Source of the DNA: Aculops lycopersici
Taxonomy: Eukaryota; Arthropoda; Arachnida; Trombidiformes; Eriophyidae
Direction: 5' to 3'
Assembly (NCBI GenBank): GCA_015350385.1
Contig: WNKI01000005.1
Location: 2,041,521-2,105,520 of the forward strand
DNA: 64,000 nt
A model generated the notes under the pieces. The model had not been told where the DNA came from and searched no databases. It saw only the letters and a list, made by a program, of their open reading frames with translations. Positions 11,348 through 21,912 of this stretch are shown in pieces (position 1 is the first letter of the stretch; each line of letters begins with the position of its first letter). The position numbers and the translations under genes are program-made.

Positions 11348-13860
11348 CGACTCGAGGGAAGCTGACAGTCGTTGTTTAACTATCATCCAAAAGGCGTATA
11401 GGTACGTGGCCAGCTGATTGTCCGGCCGATAGCGTGTGTAATTTGCATACACCTCGCGCCAACTTCCGGTCAAGACGACCGAGACCCAAGCTCACCGATG
11501 AGCGCAACTAGCTCGGGGCCATGAGTTAACTTGATGGTCGGTGCCACCGATGGTGGTGGTTGTGAGCTCGCCAACTAGTTGGCTTATATCTACACACAGA
11601 CACACACACACACACAAACACACATACATGAGCCAGACCAACGCGATATCCATGACGATGATTGTCCATTTTTGGCCCTAGGGAATGTGCAAGAGGCAGG
11701 CCAATTGGAAGCCACGCTGCCGACGGTCACCATTGGCAATGACAATAATTTATCTAAACTCTTCTCGATGGCTTGTGAAGAGTAAGTGAGTGAGCGAGGC
11801 AGAGAGAGAAAGAGAGAGAGAAGCACATATACAAATACATGCTCCCGTTGACTATCCACTATCCACTATTAAACAACAACATCAACAGCAACAGCGACGT
11901 GGCCACTGACTTCCACTGGCCACCAGAATGAGCCGAAAGTTGATATGCAAATAAGCGAGCCACACTATTGTCGCCCATTATGCATTGCGATCTCTGCTCC
12001 GCTTTCAATGGTTCGCGTCGACTATCATCGCAACCAATCGGGACTCTGTCTCAGTTTGCCGCATTTTACCATTACATTCAAAACCGAACGAACGAATTGC
12101 ATGCTAAATGTTGCGATGCAAGTTTGCACGCTAGTTGTATTAGGCGTATAGATATAAAGTTTTCAAACTCCAACGAATAGAGACCCCTAGTTTCCGCCAC
12201 AGGAGATCCTTTATTTACTCTTGGAAGCTTTTACACAAAATTTTAGTGAATCCACAGGCGTGCTGTTAGCCTTAGTGGCCGCCGCTAGCGACAGCGAGTT
12301 GACCGCAAAGCGGGCAGGTATTTTACGTGCGCTTCATTAGCTGGCCGAGGGGCACCTGTGCGTCCATTGCGGCTGCTCCCGTACGTATTTGTTTCCCTGC
12401 CCACGTCTCTGTTGCATTAGTTAAGCAAACAGTCTAGCTCACTTTCAACTCGCTCCCTCTCTCACTCTATCTCCCACTTGGGCATCATTTATTTAGACTT
12501 TGTTTGAGTGACAAGCGAGCGAGTCGAGCGGGTAAATTACGTCACTAGAGTGAAACTTGTAAACCATTGCCAACTAACCGGCGCCAAGTGAGCCAGTGTA
12601 ACTCTCGCTTGCTCGCCTGTCGTCTCGTTGTCAATTGAACTGTCATTTGAATAAACATAAATCATTGTGGCCTCCACTGCTGCAGTACACCAGTTGGCAT
12701 CGATTTAGTCGTCCGCGCGCATCGCACTTCCGGCGGACGCCGCGAATCAAACGGTCGCTCGAAGGTCGCGCGTTGCGTAAGACTAACGGCAAATAGCAAT
12801 TTGCAATGCACAAATTCCAAGTTAAAAGTTCAAGAAGGAGAAACGGAAGGCTTTAGTTTAAGGCCAAATATCGAAGAAAAAGTAGTTGTAGTTTGCGGCT
12901 TCTACAATTAGCCGTCGTCGTGGTTGTGTTCTCGTGTCGCCGGCTGTCGAATTTGTCACTTTAATTCACAACCACCACAAACTACAAGCGGATCACATTT
13001 CACAAGCGATCACTTTGTTCGACTGTGGTAAGGAATTGCGCAATGCGCTTAAGTGTGGCGCAATTTATCACTAAACTAAAGCTTGTATTTGCTCTAGTTC
13101 TATTCCTTCTCTCCATCTCAATTCTCTTGAGTTCGATTTGAAACAATCCAACTAATCGGAGCGAGCAAAATTAACGGGCAAACGTCAAACGTCGAACAAC
13201 GAATCGAACTCGTTGCTTGGTTCGTGGAGCAAACTTCCACTAGTTTTACCAACTGGAATCCAGTGAGGTTTCGCCCGCCGGAAGTGGGAGTTTGTCGGAC
13301 GCCGCCACTATAGGCGCTTGGTATGCGAGTGGCAAGTTGCGGCTTGCGGTCTAGTCAGCAGCGTGAGTTTGCGCTCGCCTATAGCCGATGTCCCTTTCCC
13401 TCTAGTTCTTTGGTGGAGATTAATCAAAGTGTCATGTTAGTTTATTGCCTTTGACTGGTGGCCAGCGAGGCGCTCACCTTGTCGCGGCAACCACTTGTTC
13501 GCTCTCACGCACGCACACACACTTACACGGTGCGCCCACATATAGCGCCAGCTGCTTCATGTCTGGCGTCCAGTTGGTCGCTACAGTTTTGCGCTGCCTC
13601 AAATAAATTGCCTCGCTTGTCCGCTCAAGCTGCTGGGCTGTGAGTGTGTGTTGTGTTTTGCGTGCCTTCCATTTGCTCAACACACAAACGAACGCTTACA
13701 CAAACGAGCGCGCGGCGAAAGGGTTAGTTCGTATCCAACCGCAGCAAGTAGGCCGCCGCCGCTGCCGCTGCCAACTTCCAAATGTATCGAGGCCGACCAA
13801 CAACTAGAATGGTAGTGAGAGAGAGGGGACCTCGGATTAGCCTGTCAGTGAGTGAGAGAG

Positions 13861-13904
13861 TTGAGTTGAGTTGAGTTGAGTTGAGTTAAGTTGAGTTGAG
13901 TTGA
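13861..13904. repeat. (GAGTT)n pentanucleotide array
   Basis: About nine tandem GAGTT units with one GAGTT-to-AAGTT change. Confidence 0.95.
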
Positions 13905-14073
13905 ATCCAATCCAGAATCAAGGAGACGGACGATGGCTGCGCCACAAGCGACAAAGACCAAGACTAACACTGAGAGAAGGAAAACAAACGCTTGAGAATA
14001 TTAGTGGCGAGGGCACAGTGACGCTGTACGCGATTACTAATTTTTTGTTGGATCAGCAAAATTTGTAACTCTC

Positions 14074-14074
14074 A

Positions 14075-14123
<49 letters not shown>
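14074..14123. repeat. (GAC)n trinucleotide array
   Basis: A perfect ACG/GAC trinucleotide run of about 50 bp with no open reading frame of note. Confidence 0.95.
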
Positions 14124-14124
<1 letters not shown>

Positions 14125-15733
14125 TGCTACGAAGACAACTGCCAATGCCACTACTGCTGCTGCTTCTACGCCGATTGTAGCTAGTTGGTCGATGGCGAAA
14201 CTAAAACACAACAGCGACTCAAACAACAACAAACCATCGGTTGAAGCACAATGTTTTGAGGGCTCCTCTCCAGACTCAGCTCTTGATAGTCAACGCAAGT
14301 TTGGCGGCGAATCAGCTCCAGACTCTTGGCCTCACTAGCGAACAAGACTGTTACTGGCCACCAGCGCGAAGACGACTTGACTCCATCCCCTCAATTGGCA
14401 GCCTTTGTTGCCAGTCGGCTGGCTCACGAGAAAGAAGTGCCAACGAATTGCAGAGACACTAATAATAACTATTAACTTGCAACTAATACAACCAACAAAA
14501 TGACTGCTCACGACAGCCAAGCGAATGTCCTCGTCCTCCCTCTTCTATCTTCTTTCTTGTAGCTAATTAGCGCGCCGCTTCCAGTCAACGAAACAATTTG
14601 AGAATGGAAACGAGAGTAAGGAAATCTGGTTAACATAAGTGAGGAAATGAAGGCCCGAAGGAAACAATGCACTTGGTGGTGAGTCAATTTGGGTTGAGTT
14701 TACACATTGTAACACTTCAATTGGTGAGAGGACATCTCATCTGCTCTTGCTCATGCTATATGTTCCTAGTGCTCAGCCGTCGAGTGAGAGAAAGTGGCAC
14801 GCGGAAAGAAAGAGTTGAAGTGCAATCAGCGCACCAGATGAGCGGTGTCCTCAAGTTTAACTTAATTTAAACAAAACTCGCCTGTTCATTTAGAGTCAGT
14901 AGATTGCAAGGAGAGAAAGAGCTATAAATAAGTCGGTAGCGGCCTCTGTAGCCCAATGCGAAAATTGTTCTTGACTTTTGCTTCTATTCGAAAACAATAC
15001 AAAGAATCGACACAGGTATCACGCCACTGGTGCCTTGCTTGTTGTGAGTGATAGTTCCCCTCTCTCTATCATTTGGAATGACTTAGCGGCTGCGCGTTGC
15101 GCCTCTGACTTGACGCCCAGTTGCATCTGGCACTTGTCTATATTCAAGTTATGTTCACTGTTCTAAGGTGCCGCTCGCCAGTGTGCGATAGCTAGCGTCT
15201 TTCTTGCTGACCGGAAACAAGAGCAATTGCTCTAATTTGATTTACATAGATAGATGCATTCACTTGGACAAGGGACTGCTAAAAGGGACCATCTTGAAAG
15301 CGTCTAAAGCGTACGAAACGCATTCTGGCAACAAATTCTTAAATGTTTGTTATTCGAGACTTCTGAAGCTCTCATTCGGCGAGTTGAAAGATTGAAAGAA
15401 GCTTTCCTGTAATTGAGGTGGCGGCAGTTCCTTATAATGCGATCAACCAGTCCACTCTCGCAGTTTTAATTGAGATTTTCATTTCTAGTAATTCTATATC
15501 CTGAATATTGCAATCATCTTGGCACTCCAAATACTCGATTCGAGTGTCGAAGTTGTGAGTCGAGCCCCGAAGCGGCAAGCAAATTCATGGTACACACTGG
15601 CCTCGCTGCCATGCGGACGTAAACAAACCATTCAAAATTGTTGTGAAAGTTCAAGTTCTGATGCACGTTGTGCGTCTTAGTGCAAATAGTCACAATCATA
15701 GTAGAGAAAAGCTATGTATTTCGATAGATCATC

Positions 15734-16333
15734 ATGTTCAATATTAAAATGACCAATCAAGTCATATTTAGACACCTGATGGTGAAATCATCACCCACTT
15801 TCTTGTCAACATATCGAGCAATCCACACCACACAACGATTGGCCGACGGAGGGGCGCCACATCGCGATGATCCTATCAAAACTTTCAAAGACTTTAAATG
15901 GCCCAATCAAATCACCACATTTGAACACTACAAGCTGCCACAAGATTTGCTAGACTATGAATTCAATTACCCAGTCTGTCGCGATACAATGGGCATCAGG
16001 TGGCCAGGCTACTGGTTCAAGAGAAAGTTTGTCTACGTCAAGGAAATGGAACCAGAACTAGTCGTTCCTGATTTGGAAGGCTTTCAGCTGAAGCCTTATG
16101 TTAGCTACCGAACCGAGGAGGTAGACGTCCCGGCGATGACGGCAAAGGATCTCTTCGATGCCGTTTATGCCGAAAAAATAACTCAACAGTTCAAGGAAAA
16201 TGGCATTGACGAATTCGAGGTACCTCAGGAGTCCATAGATAACGCCCGACTCTCTGCACTACAAACTGGATCGGATTTGTTTGAAGAGTATACTATAGAT
16301 GGAGTTAGGGCGCCGATTAAGTGGGTGGAATAG
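15734..16333 (+). CDS. MRPL41: Mitochondrial ribosomal protein mL41
   Basis: A protein of the mitochondrial large ribosomal subunit. The C-terminal half (about residues 90-199) carries the family core: KFVYVKEMEPELVVPDLEGF followed by QLKPYVSY. This matches the vertebrate motif ending in VVPDLTGF.LKPYVSY. The protein is 199 aa against about 137 in mammals. The extra length is N-terminal and begins with a basic, Ser/Thr-rich segment (MVKSSPTF, RAIHTTQRL) that fits a mitochondrial presequence, plus about 50 residues of unfamiliar sequence. Two early ATGs (15734 and 15749) are in frame; the first is used here. It converges on the ZDHHC17 gene, whose poly(A) signal lies only 10 bp past this stop. 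Confidence 0.88.
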   Translation: MFNIKMTNQVIFRHLMVKSSPTFLSTYRAIHTTQRLADGGAPHRDDPIKTFKDFKWPNQITTFEHYKLPQDLLDYEFNYPVCRDTMGIRWPGYWFKRKFVYVKEMEPELVVPDLEGFQLKPYVSYRTEEVDVPAMTAKDLFDAVYAEKITQQFKENGIDEFEVPQESIDNARLSALQTGSDLFEEYTIDGVRAPIKWVE

Positions 16334-16342
16334 AAGAAAATG

Positions 16343-16348
16343 TTTATT
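16343..16348 (-). terminator. Poly(A) signal of ZDHHC17
   Basis: AATAAA on the minus strand, 80 bp past the ZDHHC17 stop and immediately beyond the mRpL41 stop, implying overlapping 3' UTRs. Confidence 0.7.
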
Positions 16349-16427
16349 ACATAGAAGCAGTAGATTAGGAATCACCTTGTATTGAAAATTTTATCATATC
16401 TTCTTGAGTTGTTTGGGTTGAGTTGTC

Positions 16428-18269
16428 TTAGACCTTATAGATTCTATCTCCTTTTGTGTTAGTAGTTATGGTGAAATCCTCATCGCCATGAGTATCATGA
16501 TAAACGTGACGCCAGTCTTTGATGTCTGTATGCATAAACTTCCTCATAAATCTCATCTCGCAAAAGTCGACAAAGTTATGGCCGCAACCTCTGTCAAATG
16601 GACTCATGGGTTTGCCCTTATCATTGTGCCTGAAATGTTCGTAACGTTGACTATTGAGGCTCTCATTTGTGGTCATCCCGAGCCAAATCATTAGATAGAG
16701 TTGGCTGCCAAGTAGGGACATGGTCCAAATCAATAATATGAGAGCTAAGATAGCTCCCATACTTAGCATACCTGATACTGTCATTCCCTTGATGATGATT
16801 TCGCTTGAGTCTAGAATCCAGGAAGCGTCCTCTGGATTCTTTGCAGGTGTTACTGTCACTTTCTCGCTCCAAAAGCAGTATGACAAGTATAAAAATGTGC
16901 TCAAATTGATTATGACACTAAACAAGAACCACATAAAGTGTCGGTGATTCTTGGCTCCTATACAATTACCGACCCATGGACAGTGATGGTCAAATCTTGC
17001 GACACAACGATTGCAGTGAGAGCAATGTTTAGATCTTAGTGGCTTTCTTATCAAGCAGGTCGAGCAAAAACTTTTAGCTTCGAAGAAGCCATTCGTTTCA
17101 GCCATTTTTATGATTGTCTCCAATTGCTGAGTCTTGTCCACGATTGCAACCCCAGGATCTGTCATCCAACATCTGTAATAGGTATAGAATTGAACAGTTG
17201 TTGATAATACAACTATAACAAGCAGTGTGGGACTTGCGTATATGTAGGGTGATAGGTAATAGATCATGGTATAGTATAGCCAGAATGTTAGAGCTAAATA
17301 GACAGCTACTGGAAAGTCGGATGTATGGCAGCTTTCATGAACTAGTTTGCTGAATACTATGAGCATCAATACTACACCTAGTAGACATATTATCTTAACC
17401 CAGGCTGGGGATTTAGAGTCAAGTATCCAAGCGATGAAAAAGTATGCTATAAATGGGACTGAGTTTCTGGCTAGCTCGCAAAATTTCTTGTGACGCGAAA
17501 GTTTGGTCAAACAATCATCTTGTGGCGATGAGGTCTTAACATGGCCCTCGAGCATTTTGATCAGCCAAGGCGATTGGTTCTTTCGAGCGATGTCAAGCGG
17601 TGACTCCTGGGCAGCATTTAAAACTTCGACATCGGCTTTTGCCTCTAGCAACAAAGTTATAGCCGTCAAGTTCTTTGCACTTACAGCCCAATGTAATGGA
17701 GTATTTTTATGCTGATAGTCGGCCATCTTAAGAGATGAACCTAAAGTTATGAAGAGCCTTGTGGGATCAACTTTGGTTACTCTGTAAGCGCTCCACATTA
17801 GAGCTGTCATTCCATTACTATCTGGCTGGTCTATGTCCATGCCCTTGGCGACTAGATAGGCCACTATTGGCGTATGTCCAAATTGAGCGGCCAAATGGAG
17901 AGCATTGCAACCTTCGCCATCTAGAATATTGTAATCTGCACCCCTCTTGAGTAGCTGGACAACCATTGCTAGATGGCCTTGTCTTGTGGCCCATTGTAAT
18001 GGTGTCGACTTGAGATCACCACCAATGGCATTGATATCGGCACCTTTGCTAAGGAAATAGTCGACGATATCTGATTGGTTGTTGATTGCGGCCCAATGTA
18101 ACAAAGTGACATTTTCCGAATCCCTCTGATTAACGTCGAATAAATTTGCCTCTAGATATTGTTTGCACTCATCGTATCTACCGAATTGGGTTGCACGGAT
18201 TAAGTCGGCAAATTGTGGCTGTGGACCTAAAGTTGGTGGATCGACCAGAGCCACTGGTGTCTCGTCCAT
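16428..18269 (-). CDS. ZDHHC17: Ankyrin-repeat DHHC palmitoyltransferase (HIP14)
   Basis: A Golgi/vesicle membrane S-acyltransferase. The HIP14 group palmitoylates synaptic proteins such as SNAP25/CSP and binds substrates through its ankyrin repeats. The 613-aa product (human 632) has about five ankyrin repeats at 55-235 (TLLHWAAINNQ, TPLQWATRQGH, NALHLAAQFGH, TPLHWAVSAKN). Hydrophobic membrane segments follow from about 270. The Cys-rich domain then has CSTCLIRKPLRSKHCSHCNRC and the catalytic DHHC at 427-430 (FDHHCPWVGNCIG), with two more membrane spans after it. Every zinc-ligand Cys/His I can see is intact, so the enzyme should be active. The start ATG at 18269 gives a family-length N terminus. 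The frame is uninterrupted; many orthologues have introns. ZDHHC13 is the less likely alternative. Confidence 0.95.
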   Translation of the reverse strand: MDETPVALVDPPTLGPQPQFADLIRATQFGRYDECKQYLEANLFDVNQRDSENVTLLHWAAINNQSDIVDYFLSKGADINAIGGDLKSTPLQWATRQGHLAMVVQLLKRGADYNILDGEGCNALHLAAQFGHTPIVAYLVAKGMDIDQPDSNGMTALMWSAYRVTKVDPTRLFITLGSSLKMADYQHKNTPLHWAVSAKNLTAITLLLEAKADVEVLNAAQESPLDIARKNQSPWLIKMLEGHVKTSSPQDDCLTKLSRHKKFCELARNSVPFIAYFFIAWILDSKSPAWVKIICLLGVVLMLIVFSKLVHESCHTSDFPVAVYLALTFWLYYTMIYYLSPYIYASPTLLVIVVLSTTVQFYTYYRCWMTDPGVAIVDKTQQLETIIKMAETNGFFEAKSFCSTCLIRKPLRSKHCSHCNRCVARFDHHCPWVGNCIGAKNHRHFMWFLFSVIINLSTFLYLSYCFWSEKVTVTPAKNPEDASWILDSSEIIIKGMTVSGMLSMGAILALILLIWTMSLLGSQLYLMIWLGMTTNESLNSQRYEHFRHNDKGKPMSPFDRGCGHNFVDFCEMRFMRKFMHTDIKDWRHVYHDTHGDEDFTITTNTKGDRIYKV

Positions 18270-18887
18270 AGTATTTGATGTGGATTATTGTCAAACAAAT
18301 ATGTAATCAGACATCGGGATTATGCTAAAGTTTGAGGTTTTGCAACTAAATATTGCTGAGACGGCTTCATTCGATCGAATAGATTAGTAGTAAAAATATA
18401 TTATTGAGAGGAAAACAACAGAATCTTGAATGAAGTCGATGTGAATATGTACGCGCAGTCAAAAAGTCATCGATGCTCGAGTGAGTTGCGCACCTGAGAG
18501 AGTACAATGGACAGTCCATTATGGACTCAATTCGATAGAACTTTCCTGAGTTTGCGGGGAAGCTCAATGGGTTGTCAAATTAAAATCTTGAAATAAACAC
18601 GGAATTGAATGAGTTAGTTAATTGGTCAAATTTATTATGAAAACCTCTTTTTGTTGTCTCACCACAACTCGCACGAACTCACTGTTGTTGGAATTTACTT
18701 GGAGCCCGATTTTGAGGGTGATGGTTGATTGGTTGGACTGGAGTTCCATGCACGCGAGGTTCCAAGTTGTATGAGGTGCTAGAACAATATGGTTACTTTT
18801 ATAACAAAAACATAGATAAATCTAATCATTTATTATCCTATCATTTGGAATTCTTGTATCCAAGAATGATCCAAGTTTCTTAGTCAG
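18270..18887. other. ZDHHC17 upstream / CNEP1R1 downstream interval
   Basis: Presumed ZDHHC17 promoter and CNEP1R1 3' UTR. A minus-strand AATAAA at 18829-18834 follows the CNEP1R1 stop. Further on, a minus-strand acceptor-like site (TTCTAG near 18782) precedes about 150 nt that stay open in two frames, with another minus-strand AATAAA near 18629. This could be a terminal exon of an undetected minus-strand transcript. No family match was recognised. Confidence 0.4.
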
Positions 18888-19265
18888 CTATGTCCCGGCT
18901 GGCGCGCGTTTAATAATCAACCGTCCGCTAGGATCACATGACATATTGAAGTTTTCCAACACAGATTTGATTCTTGAAACAATTATGGCAGGAGCAACCA
19001 CTCGCCGGTGGACGCCAAAGATTAATAGTATAAATAGAGCTATGCAATTGAATGTAAAAAACAAATGATTATGTAAAGATTCAATAAGGGGAACTTTTGC
19101 TGTTCGGGAGTCCAGTAGCCATTGGAAGGCTGAAATCGACGTTGTTAAGGCCATAAATGAGAGCAATATCCTCCATCGTTTTGTTTGCGGTTGATAGCAA
19201 GCTAGTATTTCAATCAGTCTTCGCTCGAAAGCTTTGAGATCCTCATTTGTTTGATGGTTGAGCAT
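18888..19265 (-). CDS. CNEP1R1: Nuclear envelope phosphatase regulatory subunit 1
   Basis: The regulatory partner (TMEM188/NEP1-R1, yeast Spo7) of the CTDNEP1/Dullard phosphatase, which dephosphorylates lipin at the ER/nuclear envelope to control phosphatidate conversion. Translation from the ATG at 19265 gives 125 aa, exactly the human length, beginning MLNHQTNEDLKAFERRL against a family start ending EDLKAFERRL. Two transmembrane helices are visible (ILLSFMALTTSISAF and LFFTFNCIALFILLIFG), followed by HRRVVAPAIIVSRI and NMSCD, both strongly conserved. The frame is open upstream to a GTG but has no earlier ATG. It lies head-to-head with SRRM1. Confidence 0.94.
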   Translation of the reverse strand: MLNHQTNEDLKAFERRLIEILACYQPQTKRWRILLSFMALTTSISAFQWLLDSRTAKVPLIESLHNHLFFTFNCIALFILLIFGVHRRVVAPAIIVSRIKSVLENFNMSCDPSGRLIIKRAPAGT

Positions 19266-20185
19266 ATCTTCCTCGTCTTGCTCCGTTTTGTAAAATTTAG
19301 AATGATGCACTACTATCCCTATTGGAGATTTAGAACGGCAATGAGACTGTTGCTAATAATTAGATCAGCTGGGATCTGGACAAATGATCTGGCTGTCTAA
19401 TGAATGATAGTCTATTATTGTTGTGATAATTTTGATTAACCTGCTACCGGCAGCGGCCCACTTGTAAACAATCGCGGCGTCACCGTAAAATTTTAACACA
19501 AGATCGCACTTCTCTCCGTTCGGCAATCACGAAAGTGGCGGCCTAACTTTCCTCCTACTATTGGCCTATCGAGGTAGCGCACCAACAATCCCCATTGCAG
19601 CAACACTGTCGATTCGAAATTGGTTATGCTAACATTGAAGCGCGAGATACACACGCGCTCGAGTCTGCACCACATGCTGCACTTTGTGTTTCAGCAACAA
19701 CCGCGAAGGCCTAAAGCAAAGCGTTGCAAACACATTGGCGGAATTCTTTTTCTCCGCTCTCTCTTTCCGATAGTTCATTTGGTTCCTCGTCTTTCTCAGG
19801 AGAACGTGCGAGAGTCCGACGAGATAAGAAATGAGCCACTGGACTGTTGAATTCGGATTAGATTCACCCGTCGTCAGCTATAATTATTCTAATATTCTCT
19901 AAAAAGATAAGCCAACCAATTCACATATTAATATCATTTCTTGGTTCAAAGGATAATAGAACAAAAAAGATAAAATTTCTACAAAACAACGAGGGGGCAC
20001 ATTTAGCTAGGATCAAGGTTTTAAGATTTTGCAAAGAGGCACTGAAGCTTTATACTATAGTATCGAAATTGTTAACGAAATTACAAGAGTGGTCCAGACT
20101 CCATCATTGGAGTTCTATTAAAGGACACCCAAGGCTTGTTGTCAGATTTGCAAGCTGACATTTGACGACTCGAGTCTTTTCCAAG
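19266..20185. promoter_or_regulatory. CNEP1R1/SRRM1 divergent intergenic region
   Basis: A 920 bp head-to-head spacer that must carry both promoters. No TATA element in a convincing position and no coding sequence was seen. The right half becomes AT-rich. Confidence 0.5.
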
Positions 20186-21805
20186 ATGACTGATGCCGGT
20201 TTTTTCCGCGGCACCTCAGCTGACCAGGACAATCGGTTTGCTAACAAGCAAAAGAAGCTCCTTAAGGAACTCAATGTTTCGCCAATCCTCAATACAAAAC
20301 TAAATATGTCCAAAATAAATATCGAGACTTTAAAACCATGGATCGAGGCAAAAATCAAGGATATTCTAGAGAAAGAGGATGAGATATTGTCCGAGTCTAT
20401 CTATGAACATTTGGCCGAGAAAGAGCCGGATGGCAAAAATATTCTCATGATTATTATGGGTTTTGCAGAGGAGAGCAAAGCCTCCAAATTTGTCGAGGAG
20501 CTGTGGACGAAGCTAGTTGAGGTTCAGGAAAGCAGTAATGGTGTTGGTGGCGACGCACTTAACGATGACGATCCCCGACAGAAGCAAACCGAGAATGACG
20601 ACAAGCACGATGGTAACAATTCAAACAACAACGACGCTAATGATGACAAACATAAAGATAGTTCTCGCGAACGGCAATCGAGATCTCGGTCTAGATCTGG
20701 GAGTCCCCGCTCACCGACGAGAGATGGACCTAAGAGGAGAACACTTGAACCAGGAAAAGCCGAAAAGGACAATTCCAGAACCCCAACGCCGACCAGAAAA
20801 CCATCTGAAAGTCCTCTGCACTCAGGCTCGGACAATCGTTCGCCTGGACAAGACGGGGAGCCGAGACGAAGATCTAGATCTAGCTCACGATCAGGCAGTT
20901 CACGTTCTGGCTCCAAATCTAGCTCTAGTTCACGTTCACGTTCACGTTCGCGATCCAAGTCCTACTCTAGGTCCAGGTCAATATCACGATCAAGATCTCG
21001 CTCGCCTAGATTCCGTCGTCGTAGTCCATATGGTGGTTACAGGGGTCGAGGTAGCCACAGCCGAAGTCCAAGTCGCGGTTACAGACCAAGATCTCGTTCA
21101 CCATATCGTCGTGGAGGCTTCAGAGGAGGATCTTATAGAGGGTCATTTGGCTTTAGAGATAGAGGAGCCCGCGGAATGATGGGCCCTTACAGAGGGCGAC
21201 GACAAAGTCCACCTTGGGCTCACCACCAGAGGAGACACCACTCACCTAGGTCCCCTCCTAGAAGAAGAAGAGGACGAAGCCCCTCTCACTCACCCAGACG
21301 TAGACTCTCGCGATCTCCCCCACCATATAGAAGGAGAAGTCGATCTAGATCGCCTCCACCCCATATGGCGCGTAATATTCGTCAACCATATCAACAGCGA
21401 CCTTTTGGCCATATGGCGATGGGTGACCGACCTCTACCCAGCCGCGATATTCCTCGACCGATGATTCCAAGTCCCAGAATGGCACCTGTAGATCATAGAG
21501 GAATTTATAGGGATGTTCAGCCACTGCCACCTAGACGTCATTCTCCAGGATTGGGATCTGCAATGGCTCACGTGCCGTATATCCAGCCTGAGCTAGGTGT
21601 CGCTCTACCAAAGCCATCAGGGTCTGGTATGCACAGCCCATCACCAAGTCGCAAGAAACATAAGAAGGAGAAAAAACATAAGAAACACAAGAAACACAGT
21701 AGCAAAAAACATAGTCGCGACAGAAGTCGATCAAGAAGTGAGACTCCAGACAAGAAAAGAAAGAAGCACAAGAAGCACAAGAAAACTAAGAAGCATAGGT
21801 CGTAG
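20186..21805 (+). CDS. SRRM1: Serine/arginine repetitive matrix protein 1 (SRm160)
   Basis: A nuclear splicing co-activator associated with SR proteins and the exon-junction complex; its PWI domain binds nucleic acid. The ATG at 20186 gives 539 aa starting MTDAGFFRGTSADQDNRF, nearly identical to the vertebrate N terminus; the in-frame TTG upstream is not needed. The PWI fold spans about 35-115 (NIETLKPWIEAKI, FVEELWTKL). After an acidic Asn/Asp-rich linker, residues about 165-420 are RS/SR, RSP and RRRSP repeats typical of splicing factors. A Pro-rich segment follows, then a Lys/His-rich tail (KKHKKHKK). It is much shorter than human SRRM1 (about 900 aa), mostly in repeat content. AATAAA lies 53 bp after the stop. 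Confidence 0.95.
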   Translation: MTDAGFFRGTSADQDNRFANKQKKLLKELNVSPILNTKLNMSKINIETLKPWIEAKIKDILEKEDEILSESIYEHLAEKEPDGKNILMIIMGFAEESKASKFVEELWTKLVEVQESSNGVGGDALNDDDPRQKQTENDDKHDGNNSNNNDANDDKHKDSSRERQSRSRSRSGSPRSPTRDGPKRRTLEPGKAEKDNSRTPTPTRKPSESPLHSGSDNRSPGQDGEPRRRSRSSSRSGSSRSGSKSSSSSRSRSRSRSKSYSRSRSISRSRSRSPRFRRRSPYGGYRGRGSHSRSPSRGYRPRSRSPYRRGGFRGGSYRGSFGFRDRGARGMMGPYRGRRQSPPWAHHQRRHHSPRSPPRRRRGRSPSHSPRRRLSRSPPPYRRRSRSRSPPPHMARNIRQPYQQRPFGHMAMGDRPLPSRDIPRPMIPSPRMAPVDHRGIYRDVQPLPPRRHSPGLGSAMAHVPYIQPELGVALPKPSGSGMHSPSPSRKKHKKEKKHKKHKKHSSKKHSRDRSRSRSETPDKKRKKHKKHKKTKKHRS

Positions 21806-21858
21806 TCTTATTTCGACTTGTACTTTCCGAGATATTGACGAAGATGACATTGATCTGG

Positions 21859-21864
21859 AATAAA
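21859..21864 (+). terminator. Poly(A) signal of SRRM1
   Basis: AATAAA in the 107 bp gap between the convergent SRRM1 and MTG1 stops. Confidence 0.75.
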
Positions 21865-21912
21865 CTTTTTACAGTAAACTTAATATTCCTAAATGGTATT
21901 TTTCTCATTTTC

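Larger units (their letters stand above)
11348..15733. other. 4.4 kb non-coding block downstream of Maf
   Basis: No conserved domain on either strand. It contains a CA-rich tract (11591-11625), a GAGTT pentamer array (13861-13904), a pure GAC trinucleotide array (14074-14123), a TATAAATA box-like site (14923-14930) and ETS-type motifs at 11462, 12726 and 13278. Maf 3' UTR, distal enhancers or an untranslated transcript could lie here. Nothing decides between them. The mRpL41 promoter must lie at the right end. Confidence 0.6.

Noticed and set aside
14074..14123. GAC array as a coding Asp or Arg tract
   Set aside because: No sustained open frame with a start codon or conserved flanks on either side.
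20517..21179. 220-codon second-frame ORF in SRRM1
   Set aside because: It is produced by the RS-repeat codons and lies wholly inside a confident gene, with a biased composition.
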